Numbered from the stretch's first letter, positions 32,831-44,788 are shown. The stretch: DNA of 64,000 nt from Cephalopachus bancanus (GCA_027257055.1 JAPVLO010000384.1:1116001-1180000), one strand, 5' to 3'. Notes: generated by a model from the letters alone, not told the origin. Numbers and translations: made by a program.

Positions 32831-34227
32831 AAAGAAATAAACATACACACACATACACAAACCATAGTTCAAAAAAGAATGACAAAACTTTGTACTTATC
32901 ACTTGATTTAAGAAATAAAACATTACTTGTTCTTTAAAAAAAAAGATCCACAGTGATATACTTTTAACTGACTAATAACAATCGCGCTACTCTGTATACT
33001 TACATATAGAATAGAATCTAGTTTGCATGAAGAACTGGTCTGAGGCTAATGATGGAAACCCATGTTGAAATAGTTATTCCATTTGTTAGTCAAGAATATT
33101 GAGTACTGTGACATTTCTCATTTGGCTGTCTATTTCCTAAATCGTTACATTGTCTTAAACTCACACTGGTGCCATTTACATTATGAGCTACCAAAACTTG
33201 ATCACCCAGGCATTTTTATAGAGAAAATGAAGAGTAGAGGTTAAAATAAGAAAAAATGTCTGTGCCTTTTTATGTTTCTTAGATGTTTGATTTTCTCAAC
33301 TACTCTAAAATTCACTACAGGTGCTATTACATTATCCAAATAATGACAGTAATGTTACTAGGGTAATAGTCCATTTGCTTTCTTTTCATTATAAGATGAT
33401 GTTTAACAAGTATTTTAAGCTCCTTGGAAGAAAATCATGATTACTCTAATGATGATTTTGATTGCTACTACATTTTTGGTATTATTTCCTCTCTAGGATA
33501 TGAAGGAAATGTCTGGGAAGGTGAAACTGTCTATAACATTTATATAAAATCAATAAGAGATGCTGCTACCTTTCAAAGATCCATTGCTAGAATATTTCAA
33601 ATCAATTATTTGATTCTTCTAAAGTAATTGATGACTTTCAGTGATAGCCTTTTATTTTTTTTAGAGAACTGGTTCTACTGTTTTAGTTCTAATATTTCTC
33701 CCATGTGATGAAGTATCAAATCCATACAGAAGATATTTCAGAAAGTCAACCTGGGCATGATAAATTCTAATATTTTTATTTTGGGTTTGAATACTTGTTT
33801 CTTCACAAAGTAAAAGAGGGTAGACTAGAAACAAATATGACCTCAGTGGCTGTGCCCCAATAATGTAGATTTTAACCTCTTTGATTCTTCTTCTCCAAGT
33901 TTGACAGAGATGAGAAGATTCCCTTTAATTGGGTCTGGGTTGATTTCCACTGCTCTTTGCTCAAGGATCTTTTCTTCTGGACTGCAACATTTAACTCTTT
34001 CCAAGAACAGGTTTGATCAGTGGATTTTAGGCCCTTCATCCTTTCTGCAAGTTCCTGAAGAAGCTGAAATATAGATCCTAGGTATACATCTTTCTCTTCC
34101 TTTGAGATATTGTAAGAGGGAACGGCATGGAAACAGAAGCATGTTCAGTTGTACTAAGAAGAGATTTCAGTGTAAGGAAGGAATATGCAAAATATGAGGA
34201 CTTTCTGTGCATTCTTTTTTATTATAC
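32831..34227. other. Unassigned AT-rich sequence
   Basis: About 1.4 kb without a recognised gene or repeat. The 67-codon frame at 33424 is AT-rich and motif-free. Confidence 0.4.
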
Positions 34228-34595
34228 TGTCCTAATCCTCTGTCTGCTATAACGAAATGCCTGAGATTGAGGAATTTATAGACTAGAAGTTTATTACTCA
34301 CAGTCCTGGAGGCTGAGAGATCCAAGATCAAGGCATCAACTGGTTCGGTGTCTGGTGAGGGCCTGTTCTCTTCTTCCAAGATGGCATCTTTGTAAGGCAT
34401 TCTCCAGAAGGGAAAGAAAAGCGGAAGAGCAAAAGGACCTGAGCCAGTTCTGTCTAGCTCTTTGATAAGTTTGCCACTCCCATTCTCAAGGGGCTGCTTT
34501 ATGATTTAATCACCTCTTAAAGGTCACACCTCTTAATACTATCACATTAGTGATTAAGTTTCAGCACATGAATTTTGGGTTGCCCTCAGACTACA
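34228..34595 (-). mobile_element. MaLR-type LTR, antisense
   Basis: TGTCCTAATCCTCTGTCTGC, GAATTTATAGACTAGAAG, CAGTCCTGGAGGCTGAGAG, ATCCAAGATCAAGGCATCAA, GGTGTCTGGTGAGGGCC, TTAATACTATCACATTAG and ACATGAATTTTGGG are the reversed MaLR LTR blocks. It is close to full length. Confidence 0.82.
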
Positions 34596-34689
34596 GTAAA
34601 TACTTAAGTTATAAAATTAGGATTTGCAAGAAATGACTCTTGATAACTCTAAAAGGACTATAGAATCTGATGGTGTATCTGTTATTGTA

Positions 34690-35065
34690 CACATCCATAT
34701 AGCTCACACTTACATAGTGCTTACTATGTGTTAGGCACTAGTCTACTTCTTTTATGTATATTACCTCGTTTAATACCTATAAGAACTCTATGAGGCAGAT
34801 ACTATTCATATCTCAAGAGCAGAAAACTGAGGCTGGGACCACCTTCATGGTCAGCAACCTCAGAGAGGCTCTATACTGGGTTCAGTGCTCTGCTGCTACT
34901 GTCTTGAAATTTTTGATAATTTTGAACAAGAAGTTCTGTATTTTTGTTTTGCATTAAGTCCTGCTAACTATGTAGCTAACTGAGGCACTGATACATCAAA
35001 TAATTTTCCCATAGTTATATAGCAAGTGGTCTCATCTTAGAGTTCACATCCTTAACCCCAAGCTA
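34690..35065 (+). repeat. MIR, interrupted
   Basis: CTTACTATGTGTTAGGCACT, TATTACCTCGTTTAATACC, CTCTATGAGGCAGATACT and AAAACTGAGGC, then about 140 bp of other sequence (TCATGGTCAGCAACCTC ... TTTTGCATTAAGTCCTGC), then CTGAGGCACTG, CATAGTTATATAGCAAGTGG and CACATCC. The core order is that of a MIR SINE. Confidence 0.7.
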
Positions 35066-35967
35066 CACAGGTGATCAAGAATGATGACTCATATTTTAGA
35101 ACAATCTACTAACTGTCAGTGGAATGGGTTTCTCATTGAACACACAATGATATTTTAAGGTAAAATTATTATTCATTCCATTAAATTGATGAAGAAACAG
35201 AGCATCTAGGATGCCAAGGGACTCAAGGAAGGCCAGAACTACTGAGCTAAACCAACTTCAAGAAATATTTCTTTTTCTTATTGATCTCTCAACCTATTAA
35301 GCCTGAATGCTATTGTATGAGATTAGCAGAGTAAGTTAAAAGAGATACTGTGAGAAAAGTATCTTTTCATTTGGGCAATTAAACTTTTTATAATATGAAT
35401 GCTTTTAAATTATTCATTTATCTATTTTTGTTGTGAGCTTTGAGTGAGCATAATTAGCATGATTTCGCAACACACACTTTTACATTCTGATAGAATCTTG
35501 CCATTTCACGCTATATTAGAATTCTAGATTAAAGCATTGAGCATTTTCAAAGTATAAACTTCTTAGTAAGAATTTTTTGGCCTGTCTTCTGCTTTACTGA
35601 GACAAAACCATGAGTAGCATTGTCAAAAGGCTGGTGGCTATTTGGTCTCACTGAATGTTGGAGCTGCAACATGGTGTCATCCTTGGGGAGTAGATGACTT
35701 TTATCTAAGCCAAAAAACACCTAAAAAATAACCAGTGTCTTTGAAATTTTTAGACTAACTGCATTTCCAGGAACACAGTAGTTTATTTTTCCCATTATTC
35801 ACAAAGTCTGAGTAGTTTCTCCATGCCCCACAAAAAACAAACAAAAACAATTCTAGCATACTGTACTACATTAAGACTGGTCAATGCAATCCAACTCAGC
35901 AGACATCCACATTTCTCTCCATGACAAGTCTCATGCCAGCGCAGTGGACTCAGAGAGGAATTCGACC
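35066..35967. other. Unassigned sequence
   Basis: Nothing recognised before the Alu. Confidence 0.4.
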
Positions 35968-35979
35968 CACTCGTGATTT

Positions 35980-36268
35980 TTTTTTTTTTTGAGTTGGAGT
36001 CTCACTCTGTCGCCCAGCCTGGAGTGCAGTGGCCGCTCCTGGCCACTGCAAACTCAACCTGCTGGGCTCCGGCGATCCTTCTGCCTCAGCCTTCCAAGTA
36101 GCTGGAACTACAGGCACACGCTACCACACCCGGCTAATTTTTTATTATTGTAGAGATGAGGTCTCGCCAAGTTGCCCAGGCGGGTCTCGAACCCACAGGC
36201 TCAGGCAATCCACTCACCTCAGCCTCCCAAAGGCGCAGGATTACAGGCTGAGCCGCAGAGCCCGGCTT
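35980..36268 (-). mobile_element. Alu (dimeric)
   Basis: Antisense Alu with flanks CACTCGTGATTT (35968-35979) and CACTCCTGATTT (36269-36280), one mismatch. It has the AAGTTGCCCAGGC (non-deleted) left arm and a GTGGGTTCGAGACCC box. Confidence 0.96.
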
Positions 36269-36289
36269 CACTCCTGATTTGAAGGAGGT

Positions 36290-36560
36290 CACTGGAAGAT
36301 GGACACGTCAGCAAAGAGGCAGGAGTGACCTAATAAGATGATCATGGAGACTTCCAGGAGGAGAAGGAGAGAGTTCTGAAGGTGGGCATTTGGTATTCGG
36401 GGATGAGGGAGGCATCACTGAGGCACAGGCAAGCATGAGCCGGGGACAGAGGTGGGGGCAATGCCTTGTTAGGTGTGAGAGAGGACCTGGGAGATTATGC
36501 AGCCTAGTGTTTTGGTTTCACTTGTAGGTGATGAGGGGGCCAGCGGGATTTAAGTCATGG
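36290..36560 (+). repeat. Possible ancient repeat
   Basis: CACTGGAAGATGG, GGAGAAGGAGAGAGTTCTGA and GGCATCACTGAGGCACAGGC resemble the unassigned ancient repeat seen elsewhere. The match is weak. Confidence 0.3.
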
Positions 36561-37185
36561 ACCATAAACGTGTAAATAGGCTGCAAACGCTTCCCACATT
36601 AGCACTCTATTAAGAATGTTATAGATTCCCAGGGAACCTCTGATAAACATCTGTTAGTGACCATTTTACTGAACTCATGAATAATACAGAAAGCACATGA
36701 ACAGAAAACAATTATTGCTACATCTTCAGATGGAATCTTTTGCGTAAGTGCAAAGTACACAGAGCCATAACGCTAAAGCTTTTTTTAAAAAAGACCAACT
36801 TTACACTTCAATCTGTTAGCATACAGACCAGGAAAATTGGCTACTCGGGGAAACATAATAGGACAAAAAATTATAGAAAGGATATTGTTATTTCATGGAA
36901 TCATGTTTACTTGATTTTAGAGAATTTCATGGTGTGTTCTCCACGAATTAAGGTAAACGAGCTTTTCCTAGGCGATCACACCCAATGCCATATCCTTACA
37001 TACGCTCTGGCTATACCTGGGTCTCTAACATTCACACCCTGATTCAGAGTTTACTACTGAGCTGGAGACTGAACTATTGAACATCTGTTAGGATAGCTCT
37101 AAGACACTCATGGTGAGCACAGCCAAAACAGTCTCAACTCTCCTCTTCTGAAACTCTTCCCCTCCAAGCTGCCTGTTAGAAGCAT
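36561..37185. other. Unassigned sequence
   Basis: No gene or repeat recognised. The 100-codon frame at 36740-37042 has no motif. Confidence 0.4.
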
Positions 37186-37885
37186 GGCAGTCTCTGGTCC
37201 TCGCAGTTGCTCATGCCAAGCGTCATCCTTGACCTGCACTTCGTTCCTCTCTTCCACCAACCCATCACCAGTTCCTTTGACTCTATATTTACAGCCACCC
37301 GTACTTCCTGTTTCTTTGGCTGCCACTGCCCACCAAGCCCCCATCATTTCTCACCCGAACCATTGCCCCAGCTTCCACCATAATCTCCCTGCCTGTTTTC
37401 TTGTAATTCTTCTCCATACCGCAGCCAGAGTGACATTGAGAAGACTCACACTGGCTCGTGCCTGGTGAAGCCCTCCAAAGGCTTCCCAGTTCGAGGAGAA
37501 TGAAACCCAAATTCCCCAGCGTTTCCTCAGCCTTCACTCGCGTTTGTCCCTTCTGCTTGCTGAGATAATGACCACACCGTCCTCATTACAGCTATAGGAA
37601 TAAGCCAGACCCTGTCCTGCCTTGGGCCGGGGCACAGGTGGAGTTCCCTCCCTGAATGTGTTTCTGCAGAGACCACATAATTCCTGCTAATCTTTCAGAA
37701 CTCTGGAAGATATCACTTCTTTAGAGAATTCCTCCTTCACTCTTAATTCTAAAATAGATCCCCTTGCTACCCTATCTCCAGGAGCCCTGTGTCAACAGGC
37801 CAGACTGTGTCTTTTGCATGTCTCTGTTCCTAAGCCTCAGCACAATACCTGGTGCACAGGTGTTCACTAAACACTTAGTAAGTGA
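37186..37885 (+). repeat. L2 LINE 3' portion
   Basis: CCACCATAATCTCCCTGCC, AGCCAGAGTGACATTGAG, CTCCAAAGGCTTCCCAGTTC, ATCTTTCAGAACTCTGG, GAATTCCTCCTTCAC, TGTGTCTTTTGCATGTC, CACAATACCTGGTGCACAGG and CACTAAACACTTAGTAAGTG follow the L2 3' order. About 700 bp, old. The 94-codon frame here is the L2 frame remnant. Confidence 0.8.
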
Positions 37886-37889
37886 AGCA

Positions 37890-38518
37890 AACAGGACTTT
37901 CAGGTCATCTGCCTAGTGTGCTTGTGTGTTTTGTGCTTTGAAGCTCATTTTTGGTGGAGTTTCCTGGGCATCCTTACCTTCTTTTAGATGTCTCTTTCTT
38001 CTTTCTTATCCTGGTCCTGCCCCCAGAATGTTTTTCTCCTTAGAACTCCTACTCATCTTTGATGGATTGCTCACTACACAGAGTCTGAAGCCCTTTACCA
38101 TTATGACCCATCAGTTGGAAGGGAGAGAGGTGAAGGTGAGTGGGAGCGTGGAGAGGGAGCTCTGGGACCCGCCTCACATGCTTGCCACACACAAGGGAGT
38201 TATTTGAGTCTCATACCTTAAATTGACCGTAAATTTGCATCTTATGTTCCAATTACTCTGCATGTGTTTTGCTCTAAAAAGTAGATGTTTGGTGTCACTT
38301 TTATGACTCACCCAAAAGCTCTGATGAAATGTTTTCAAGTGTTGGTGGGTTGCTGGGTCCGAGACGGCTCAATAGTTCCTTCCCCTCCTGAGACCTCCTG
38401 ATCACCGTAAGGTGTCCAAGTCTTGCCCCCCGCCCCATGTTTCTGATTTTCTTGCTCTGCTAATCTTTTTAAAAAATTTTTTTCGATCTTTTTTGTTTAC
38501 TCCACCCCCATGCTAGTT
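37890..38518. other. Unassigned sequence
   Basis: Nothing recognised. A 93-codon frame at 37926-38207 has no known domain. Confidence 0.4.
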
Positions 38519-38536
38519 CTGCTTCCGGTAATTCTT

Positions 38537-38709
38537 TTTTTTTAAAGTTTTCAAGCAGTTTATTTAGAAAGTAAATAAGAGAAAGAGAAGGAGAGAGAGA
38601 GGAGATTCACCTCCCCAAGGTAGGGGAGGGGACCAAAGCTAAGAAAACATGGTGACTGTAGCTATACGGAGACATATACGGAGACAACAGAGTTTAACAA
38701 AGCAATGGC
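38537..38709 (-). mobile_element. Retroposed LTR R-region RNA
   Basis: 173 bp, antisense, with a poly-T start, a TTTATT (AATAAA complement) near 38549, and a body matching the R part of the LTR at 44268-45405 (GGAGATTCACCTCCCCAAGG, GGGGACCAAAGCTAAG, GAAAACATGGTGAC). Near-perfect 18-bp target duplications CTGCTTCCGGTAATTCTT (38519-38536) and CTGCTTCCAGTAATTCTT (38710-38727). Poly(A), TSD length and the ends indicate L1-machinery retroposition of an LTR-initiated, LTR-terminated RNA. Confidence 0.85.
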
Positions 38710-38727
38710 CTGCTTCCAGTAATTCTT

Positions 38728-39280
38728 AATGGGCTGCTGTTTGCATATTGGTTGGAAAAAGTTTTCATCATGCTTGGGACTATGCAATAATAGTTCTCTT
38801 CCCCTCCTTCTGAATTATTGAGAGGTTAGCATCCCTGGACTCCACTAACTGACTTTTCCACAGCACCACAGTCATTGTGACAAGTCAACCCTTATCATAT
38901 TTCCAAATACCCATAAGTGGTTGGTTTCTCTTCCAGTTGAGAACCATTTTTCAGACGGTTAACCCCTTATACAAAATCCAGAACCTTTTGCTTGATAATA
39001 GGCTTGGAGGTAAATCATTCTTTCATTGATTAAAAACTCAGACAGCTAATGATTATATGTCTGCTGTGCACAATGCCCTGTGCTAGCCAGTGAGGATACA
39101 GCAGTGAATAGACTTCTCTTCTAAGGATGACTGTGTGTTTCTTGCAACTCACCTTCTGTGATTGTTTCCGAAAGGAACAAAGTTGTTGTCATCCAACAAA
39201 TCATTTAATTATCGGATGATTACATTCTGATGATTTCTTATTCAAAAGTTGTGAAGCAGTGACTTTCTATTATATTTTAT
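38728..39280 (+). other. Mostly unassigned; ancient repeat scrap near 39040-39125
   Basis: ACAGCTAATGATTATATGTC, TGTGCACAATGCCCTGTGCT and AGGATACAGCAGTGAATAG match the start of the unassigned ancient repeat. The rest is not recognised. Confidence 0.4.
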
Positions 39281-39281
39281 T

Positions 39282-39416
39282 AACATGGGCAAATGATTTA
39301 AGTAGATACTTCTCAAAAGAAGACATATGAGCAGCCAACGGATACATTAAAAAAAAAGCTCAGCTTCACTAATCATCAAAGAAATGCAAATTAAAACCAC
39401 ACTGAGATACCACCTA
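39282..39416 (+). mobile_element. L1 ORF2 scrap
   Basis: ACATGGGCAAATGATTTAAG, ACTTCTCAAAAGAAGACATA and GCAAATTAAAACCACACTGA are L1 ORF2. Both ends are cut off abruptly, with no poly(A), so it is a fragment left by rearrangement or deletion. Confidence 0.9.
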
Positions 39417-39812
39417 TGCATTGATATAATAACTAGTTAGAGTTTATTTCTCCTAATTCTACTTTTGCAGAAAGTTGGAATTGAAATAAAAGTACAATTG
39501 GTTTCAAAAGGAGATTTCCAAATCCAGAATAAGTTAATTATCATCTATTAGCGCTTCCCTGTATAAAACCTGCCAAAATATAGCCACCGGAATGTTTCTT
39601 TTTTCTTCTCCTTACTTTGTCGTGTTTTGCTTTTATTTTTGAACTTGAGAGGATAATGTTCTACATGTCTCTTTTCCTTCATAGTTTCACTTACTCTTAG
39701 CTAAACTGACAAGTATTTTTAGTGACCTCAACCACAGAATCCATGATAAAGATGTGGCCAAACGGCCCCTAACTGACTTGCCTCACGCAAGTATTATCTT
39801 TCAGAGACCATT
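39417..39812. other. Unassigned sequence
   Basis: No gene or repeat recognised. Confidence 0.4.
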
Positions 39813-39826
39813 AGAAGGTCAGCATG

Positions 39827-40771
39827 CATTAAGAGAGCAGGGAGACAGCTCACAGAATGGGAAAAAGTATTTGCCAACTGTATATCTGACAAAGGCCTAA
39901 CATCCAATATCTACAAGGAACTCAAGTGTGCCGAAAGGGAAAAATCAAACAGCCCCATTCAAAAGTGGGCAAAAGACATGAATAGACACTTCTCAAAAGA
40001 AGATATAAGAGCAGCCAACAGACACATGAAAAAGTGCTCAGCCTCACTCATCATCAGAGAAATGCAAATCAAAACCACATTGAGATATCACCTAACCCCT
40101 GTAAGAATGGCCATCATTAATAAAACAACAACAGATGCTGGCGAGGATGTGGCGAAAAAGGGAATGCTTCTACACTGCTGGTGGGAATGCAAACTTGTAC
40201 AACCTCTCTGGAAAACAGTCTGGCGATTCCTGAAAGAACTAGAAGTTGACCTTCCCTATGACCCATCAATCCCCCTATTGGGAATAAAGCTGGAGGAACT
40301 CAAATTATTCTACAAAGAAGATACCTGCACACGTATGTTTGTTGCAGCTCTATTCACAATAGCAAAATCATGGAACCAACCATGTTGCCGATCAAAGCTG
40401 AACTGTATAAAAAAATGTGGTATATAGACACAATGGAATATTATGCAGCCATCAAGAATGACAAACATATGGACTTTGCAGCAACCTGGATGAATTTGGA
40501 GTTGATCATACTCAGTGATCTATCTCAGAAACAAAGAACAGAGTACCATATGTTCTCACTCATAAGAGGACCTTGAACAATTACAATGCATAAGAAAGCG
40601 ATTGACAGTAATGGGAAACCGTTGGTTGGGAGGGGGGTGGGATTGGCAGTTGAGGGAAACTGCTAGGGGAAGGAGGGGCATACCTCATCAACAGGGGTAC
40701 CTGCATGATCAGTGTTTGTATACCTAACCCTGAACTGTGCCTCACATCTTTATAATAAAAATTTTTAAAAA
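39827..40771 (+). mobile_element. 5'-truncated young L1
   Basis: Begins in ORF2 (GAGAGCAGGGAGACAGCTC), runs through the ORF2 C-terminus and a 3' UTR with GGGAGGGGGGTGGGATTGG and ends ATCTTTATAATAAAAATTTT. Imperfect target duplications AGAAGGTCAGCATG (39813-39826) and AGAAGATCAGTATG (40772-40785). Confidence 0.95.
39978..40427 (+). pseudogene. L1 ORF2 C-terminal fragment (longest open frame in the window)
   Basis: 149 codons read [20 protein letters not shown], then [51 protein letters not shown] and [20 protein letters not shown]. This is the L1 ORF2 C-terminal region including the cysteine-rich zone. The start ATG is internal. The endonuclease and reverse transcriptase are missing, so this is not a functional protein. 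The next frame (40370-40576) carries the remaining C-terminal codons after a frameshift. Confidence 0.95.
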
Positions 40772-40785
40772 AGAAGATCAGTATG

Positions 40786-41447
40786 GAATGCAATACATAT
40801 ATGAACTGCTCTTCACTAGTTTATATACTTACTTTCTCATTTGCTATTTGCCAAACACAGAACATCAACGGTTAGACCTCAACGTCAATGTCCTTTTTGT
40901 CAATCCAAGAGCAGACGTTTCACTCTTCCTTCATTCATTTATTTTGGTCCTTTCATTTCCAAGTTTATTCTCTCATCTGGCCACCAGTGCCACTCGGATG
41001 GCTGTTTACATCGATAAGAGCCCATCTGCTGTCTTTCATGGCTGAAGGAAGGGAATAAGAAAACTACATTGAAAAGTTTTATTTACTTCAGAAAGTATCA
41101 TGTTTTGCTAATTACCTAAAAGGACCACAGAATGCGTTCCTATGGCTTATATTTTTGTGACCTAAAAATGAAGAGGTTAAAAAAATACAGGAGAATTTGT
41201 TTATTAATTTGTAATATCAGAATCTTTTTCTTATTAAACATCCATGTTCATGAAGATAATTAAATTACTTTTTAAGGGTATACCCCAAGTATCCGGTGAC
41301 ATGAGAGATTCATGAACATAGTTAAAATAATTTTTGTAATTCAGTGTCACCAAAATGTAAATTGATGTGCATACATTTAATCCATGTAGTCAGGTTGAAA
41401 CAGAACAATGTAGAAATGTGAAAATACCAGTTGTCTGCCTACCTGCT
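40786..41447. other. Unassigned sequence
   Basis: Nothing recognised between two L1 insertions. Confidence 0.4.
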
Positions 41448-41462
41448 AAAAGTTGCCTTTTG

Positions 41463-42081
41463 TGAACGCTTCTACACTGTTGGTGGGAATGCAAACTAGT
41501 GCAACCTCTTTGGAAGACAGTGTGATGATTTCCGAAAGAGGTAGAAATTGACTTTCCATATGACTTAGCAGTTTCCCTATTGGGAATATACCTGGGGAAC
41601 TCAAATCATTCTACAAAAAAGATACCTGCACATGTATGTTTGTTGCAGCTCTGCTCACAATAGCAAAAACATGGAATCAACCATGCTGCCCATCGAAGCT
41701 GGACTGGATAATGAAAATGTGGTACCTATACACAATGGAATATTATGCAGCCACAAAGAAGGACAAATATATGGACTTTGCAGCAACTTGGATGATTTAC
41801 TCAGTGATCTATCACAGTGATCTATCACAGAAACAAAGAACAGAGGACCATACGTTCTCACTCCTAAGTGGACCTTGAACAATTATAATACTATAAGAAA
41901 GCATTTGGCAGTAATGGGAAACTGTCAGGGGAGGGGGGTGGGATTGGCAGTTGAGGGAGACTGCCAGGGGAGGGAGGGGCACACCTCATCAACAAGGATA
42001 CCTGCATAATCAACGTTTGTGTACCTAACCCTGAATTGTACCCCACATCTTCATAATAAAAAAAAATAATAAACAGAAAAA
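41463..42081 (+). mobile_element. 5'-truncated young L1
   Basis: Reads the end of ORF2 (CTTCTACACTGTTGGTGGG, GCAGCTCTGCTCACAATAGC) and a full 3' UTR. Perfect 15-bp target duplications AAAAGTTGCCTTTTG at 41448-41462 and 42082-42096. A 14-base block TGATCTATCACAG is tandemly duplicated at about 41805-41830. Confidence 0.97.
41901..41980 (+). repeat. Duplicated G-rich unit in the L1 3' UTR
   Basis: TTTGGCAGTAATGGGAAACT ... GGGGAGGGGGGT is followed directly by GGGATTGGCAGTTGAGGG ... GGGGAGGGAGGGGC, two copies of a roughly 40-bp unit. Each ends in several G-runs with quadruplex potential. Older L1 copies in the window have a single unit. Confidence 0.85.
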
Positions 42082-42096
42082 AAAAGTTGCCTTTTG

Positions 42097-43255
42097 CAAT
42101 GGACACTTGCAGGGTGTTTTGGGGGTGGTGACTAGCCTTCCTTCCTTGAGAACTGTGCCTTTCTGTTTCTTAGCTATCTTTACATGACTTGACCTGCCTC
42201 ACCCCACTCCCCTATGTTGGGAGGTAGGGTAAGGCTGGAGGGATACATTATTTCATCCAGGTCAATGATTAGATTTTCCTAAAATCTCAAGATTTTCCTT
42301 CTTGAGAGACCAAGACTGAAGCTGAGAGCTGGATTCAGTTACTAGCAGATTTTAAAAAATAATACTGGGGAAATATAATTAAAAAGAAAATCTTTTCCCA
42401 CCCAGAAAACCTCTTCACAAAGATAGGAGAGAAAGAAAATAATTTGCTTATTGTATAAGCATTAAACCAGACTGTGATGCATATTGTAGGTCATCTGCTG
42501 AGAGATTTCAAAGACAGAAGAAATCACACCCTTATGTTACAGCCAAGCTATATAACCCATTCCATACATTCCATGCACATTCTCAAGTGACTAGTCCCCT
42601 AGCAAGCAGACTTGACAGAGCTATTTGTCACACATAGCTCATCTTAAATTCACCTGGTAATTAGGGCAAGCATTTATGTTAGCTAACTGGCCTTATCCAA
42701 ATGAAAAATAAGTCCCTCTAATGTTGATGATAGAAGTAGTTTTGTCACTTGGAGCAAGGCGTCCACCAAATTTAGTATTTTAGTTTTGTTTCTTTCATTT
42801 TGGAGGGGGTTTCTTGCTGTTTTTCACAGTGGTTGCATTAGTTTGCAGTCACAGCAATAGCATACGAGTAGTTCCCCTTTCTCCACATCCCTTTTTTCCC
42901 CTTCAGGGATATGATATTCTTTATTTCTTTCCATAATTGAACTCTATTCAATTATTTCAGTTTGCAAGCCCTCATTAGCGCTGATACCAGAAAAACTGAT
43001 CTTTCCAATTCAAGATAAATCAGTCACCTCCAGTCTTAGAGTCAGTCTCTTGTAACCATTCAGTCATTGTAAACATCCTTCTTGAAATTCATCTCTTCTC
43101 TTCTCCTTGAGAATGACCTCAGTTCAAGGCTGAGGGTGAGGAAGGAAAAGGAATCTTGACACCAAGGTCAGCAGGGTGTCTGGTCTACAATCCTCCTTTC
43201 AGGTTGGCCACCGCAGAATGTCACTTGTCCGAGGTAGTCTCTGATGAACTGCTTT
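42097..43255. other. Unassigned, with an old L1 scrap at 42825-42895
   Basis: TTTTTCACAGTGGTTGCATT and CCCCTTTCTCCACATCCC near 42821-42890 are antisense L1 ORF2. The rest is unrecognised. Confidence 0.45.
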
Positions 43256-43259
43256 CATG

Positions 43260-43660
43260 TACACTGTTTTGTTTTTTAATAGATTTTATTCTTAGAGCAG
43301 TCTTAGGTTCACAGCAAAATTGAGTGGAAAGTTCAGAGAGTTTCCATATAATCCCAGCCCCCACGCATAAACAGCTTCCCCCACTATCAACATGTGGCAC
43401 CAGAAGAGTACATTTGTTACGATCAATGAACTTACATCGACACACCATCATCACCCAAAGTCCATAAGTCAAATTCGGATTCATTCAGTGCATTTTGGCA
43501 AATGTATAATGACACGCACCCACCATCAAAGTATAACACAGAGTGGTTTCATTATCATAAGAACCCCCTGCCCTGCCTTTTTATGTCTCCTCTCTGAAAA
43601 TTCCCAGCAACCACTGACCCTGTTATTGTCTCTATAATTGTGTTCCAGGAATCCGATTTG
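43260..43660 (-). mobile_element. Old L1 3' UTR, antisense
   Basis: TTCTTAGAGCAGTCTTAGG, TTCACAGCAAAATTGAG, AAGTTCAGAGAGTTTCC, TACATTTGTTACGATCAATG and AAATGTATAATGACACGC follow the complement of an L1M-type 3' UTR. Confidence 0.75.
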
Positions 43661-44788
43661 TGCTTTCTTTGACTGTGGCTGAGCTGGTACCCAAACTGAA
43701 AGACGAAGTCTTCTGCATCCCTTCTCCTTCCTCAAGACAGGAGTCTTTCCTTCTTTGGCACTGGGGCTGAGATTGGGGGAGAAATGACACAGGCACTTCT
43801 GTGGCCACCACAGTTAATGTCATACAGGGTTGCCCTCCAAGCTCATTGCTATTGAGACCAGTGCAGCACCAGAGTTTGCCCAAGGACTGGCAGTCCCTGT
43901 GACCTAACTGCCACTCAAATTTATTTGGGGCCCCAGGCCACTTTAGTCAGTCAGGGATGGAGTAGGCTGGGAATAGGGGTTCCTCCAGCACTTGTGACAT
44001 TCCGCCCAGAGCTGCGTGCCACTGTGACATGGCAGTGGCGCTGAGTTCCAATGCAAAGCCCCACACTTGCTTCACTCTTCTGCAAGCGCACATTCTCTCC
44101 TCATTGCTGTACTGCCTGAGGTTGGGGGAGGGTGGTGTAGGAAATGCAAGTCTATCCTTCCTACCGTCTTCAATGCCCCGTGTCTTGTTATCTGCCTTAA
44201 AACCAGGTGCTGTGATTGCTCACCTGATATTTTGGCTCTTATATAGGTGCTTTTTTTGCATCGATAGTGTTAGGTACAGAGGATCCAGACAGGGCACAGC
44301 ACCAGTAATCAGAGATCAGAGTAATGCAAAGAATTGCAACACACAAAGAGGTAAAGAAAGAAAAGTTTATTTAAGGGTAAATTAGAGAGAGAAAGAGAAG
44401 GGCGAGAGAAGATTCACCTCCGCAAGGTGGGGGAGGGAACCAAAGCCAGTAAGCATAGTGACAGCCATAGCTCAAAGAGAACATGGCCACACCAGAGTCT
44501 AGCAAGGCAACAGCTGCCGGCTGCTTGTGGTTGAGTCCTTTTAACCATTCCACTTGATGGGGGAAGATCATTAAGGTGATTGGGTGGTGGTCTTCTTCCA
44601 CGTCATCACAAAGTGGCAGACAAGCGCAGGCACTGATGTCAGGTGGTGGACAGCAGGCAGATGGGTGGGTTAGTCACATGATTGCTGCCATGATGGGGTT
44701 TATCTGTGTCACGTAGGTCACAAAGGGCTGATTTGGTTAACTTGGGGAGTTTGGACCTGGAGGGGTTTTTCCTGCAAGAGACTTGTTA

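Noticed and set aside
39978..40427. 149-codon open frame as a possible host gene
   Set aside because: Its motifs are those of the L1 ORF2 C-terminus and it lies between L1 target duplications.
44290..44320. TGGTGCTGTG on the minus strand as a retroviral primer-binding site
   Set aside because: The insertion flanks show it lies inside the LTR (U5), not downstream of it, and the match to any tRNA 3' end is poor.
44029..44385. 118-codon frame as a gene
   Set aside because: It spans an old interspersed repeat and the edge of an LTR, and has no domain or start context.
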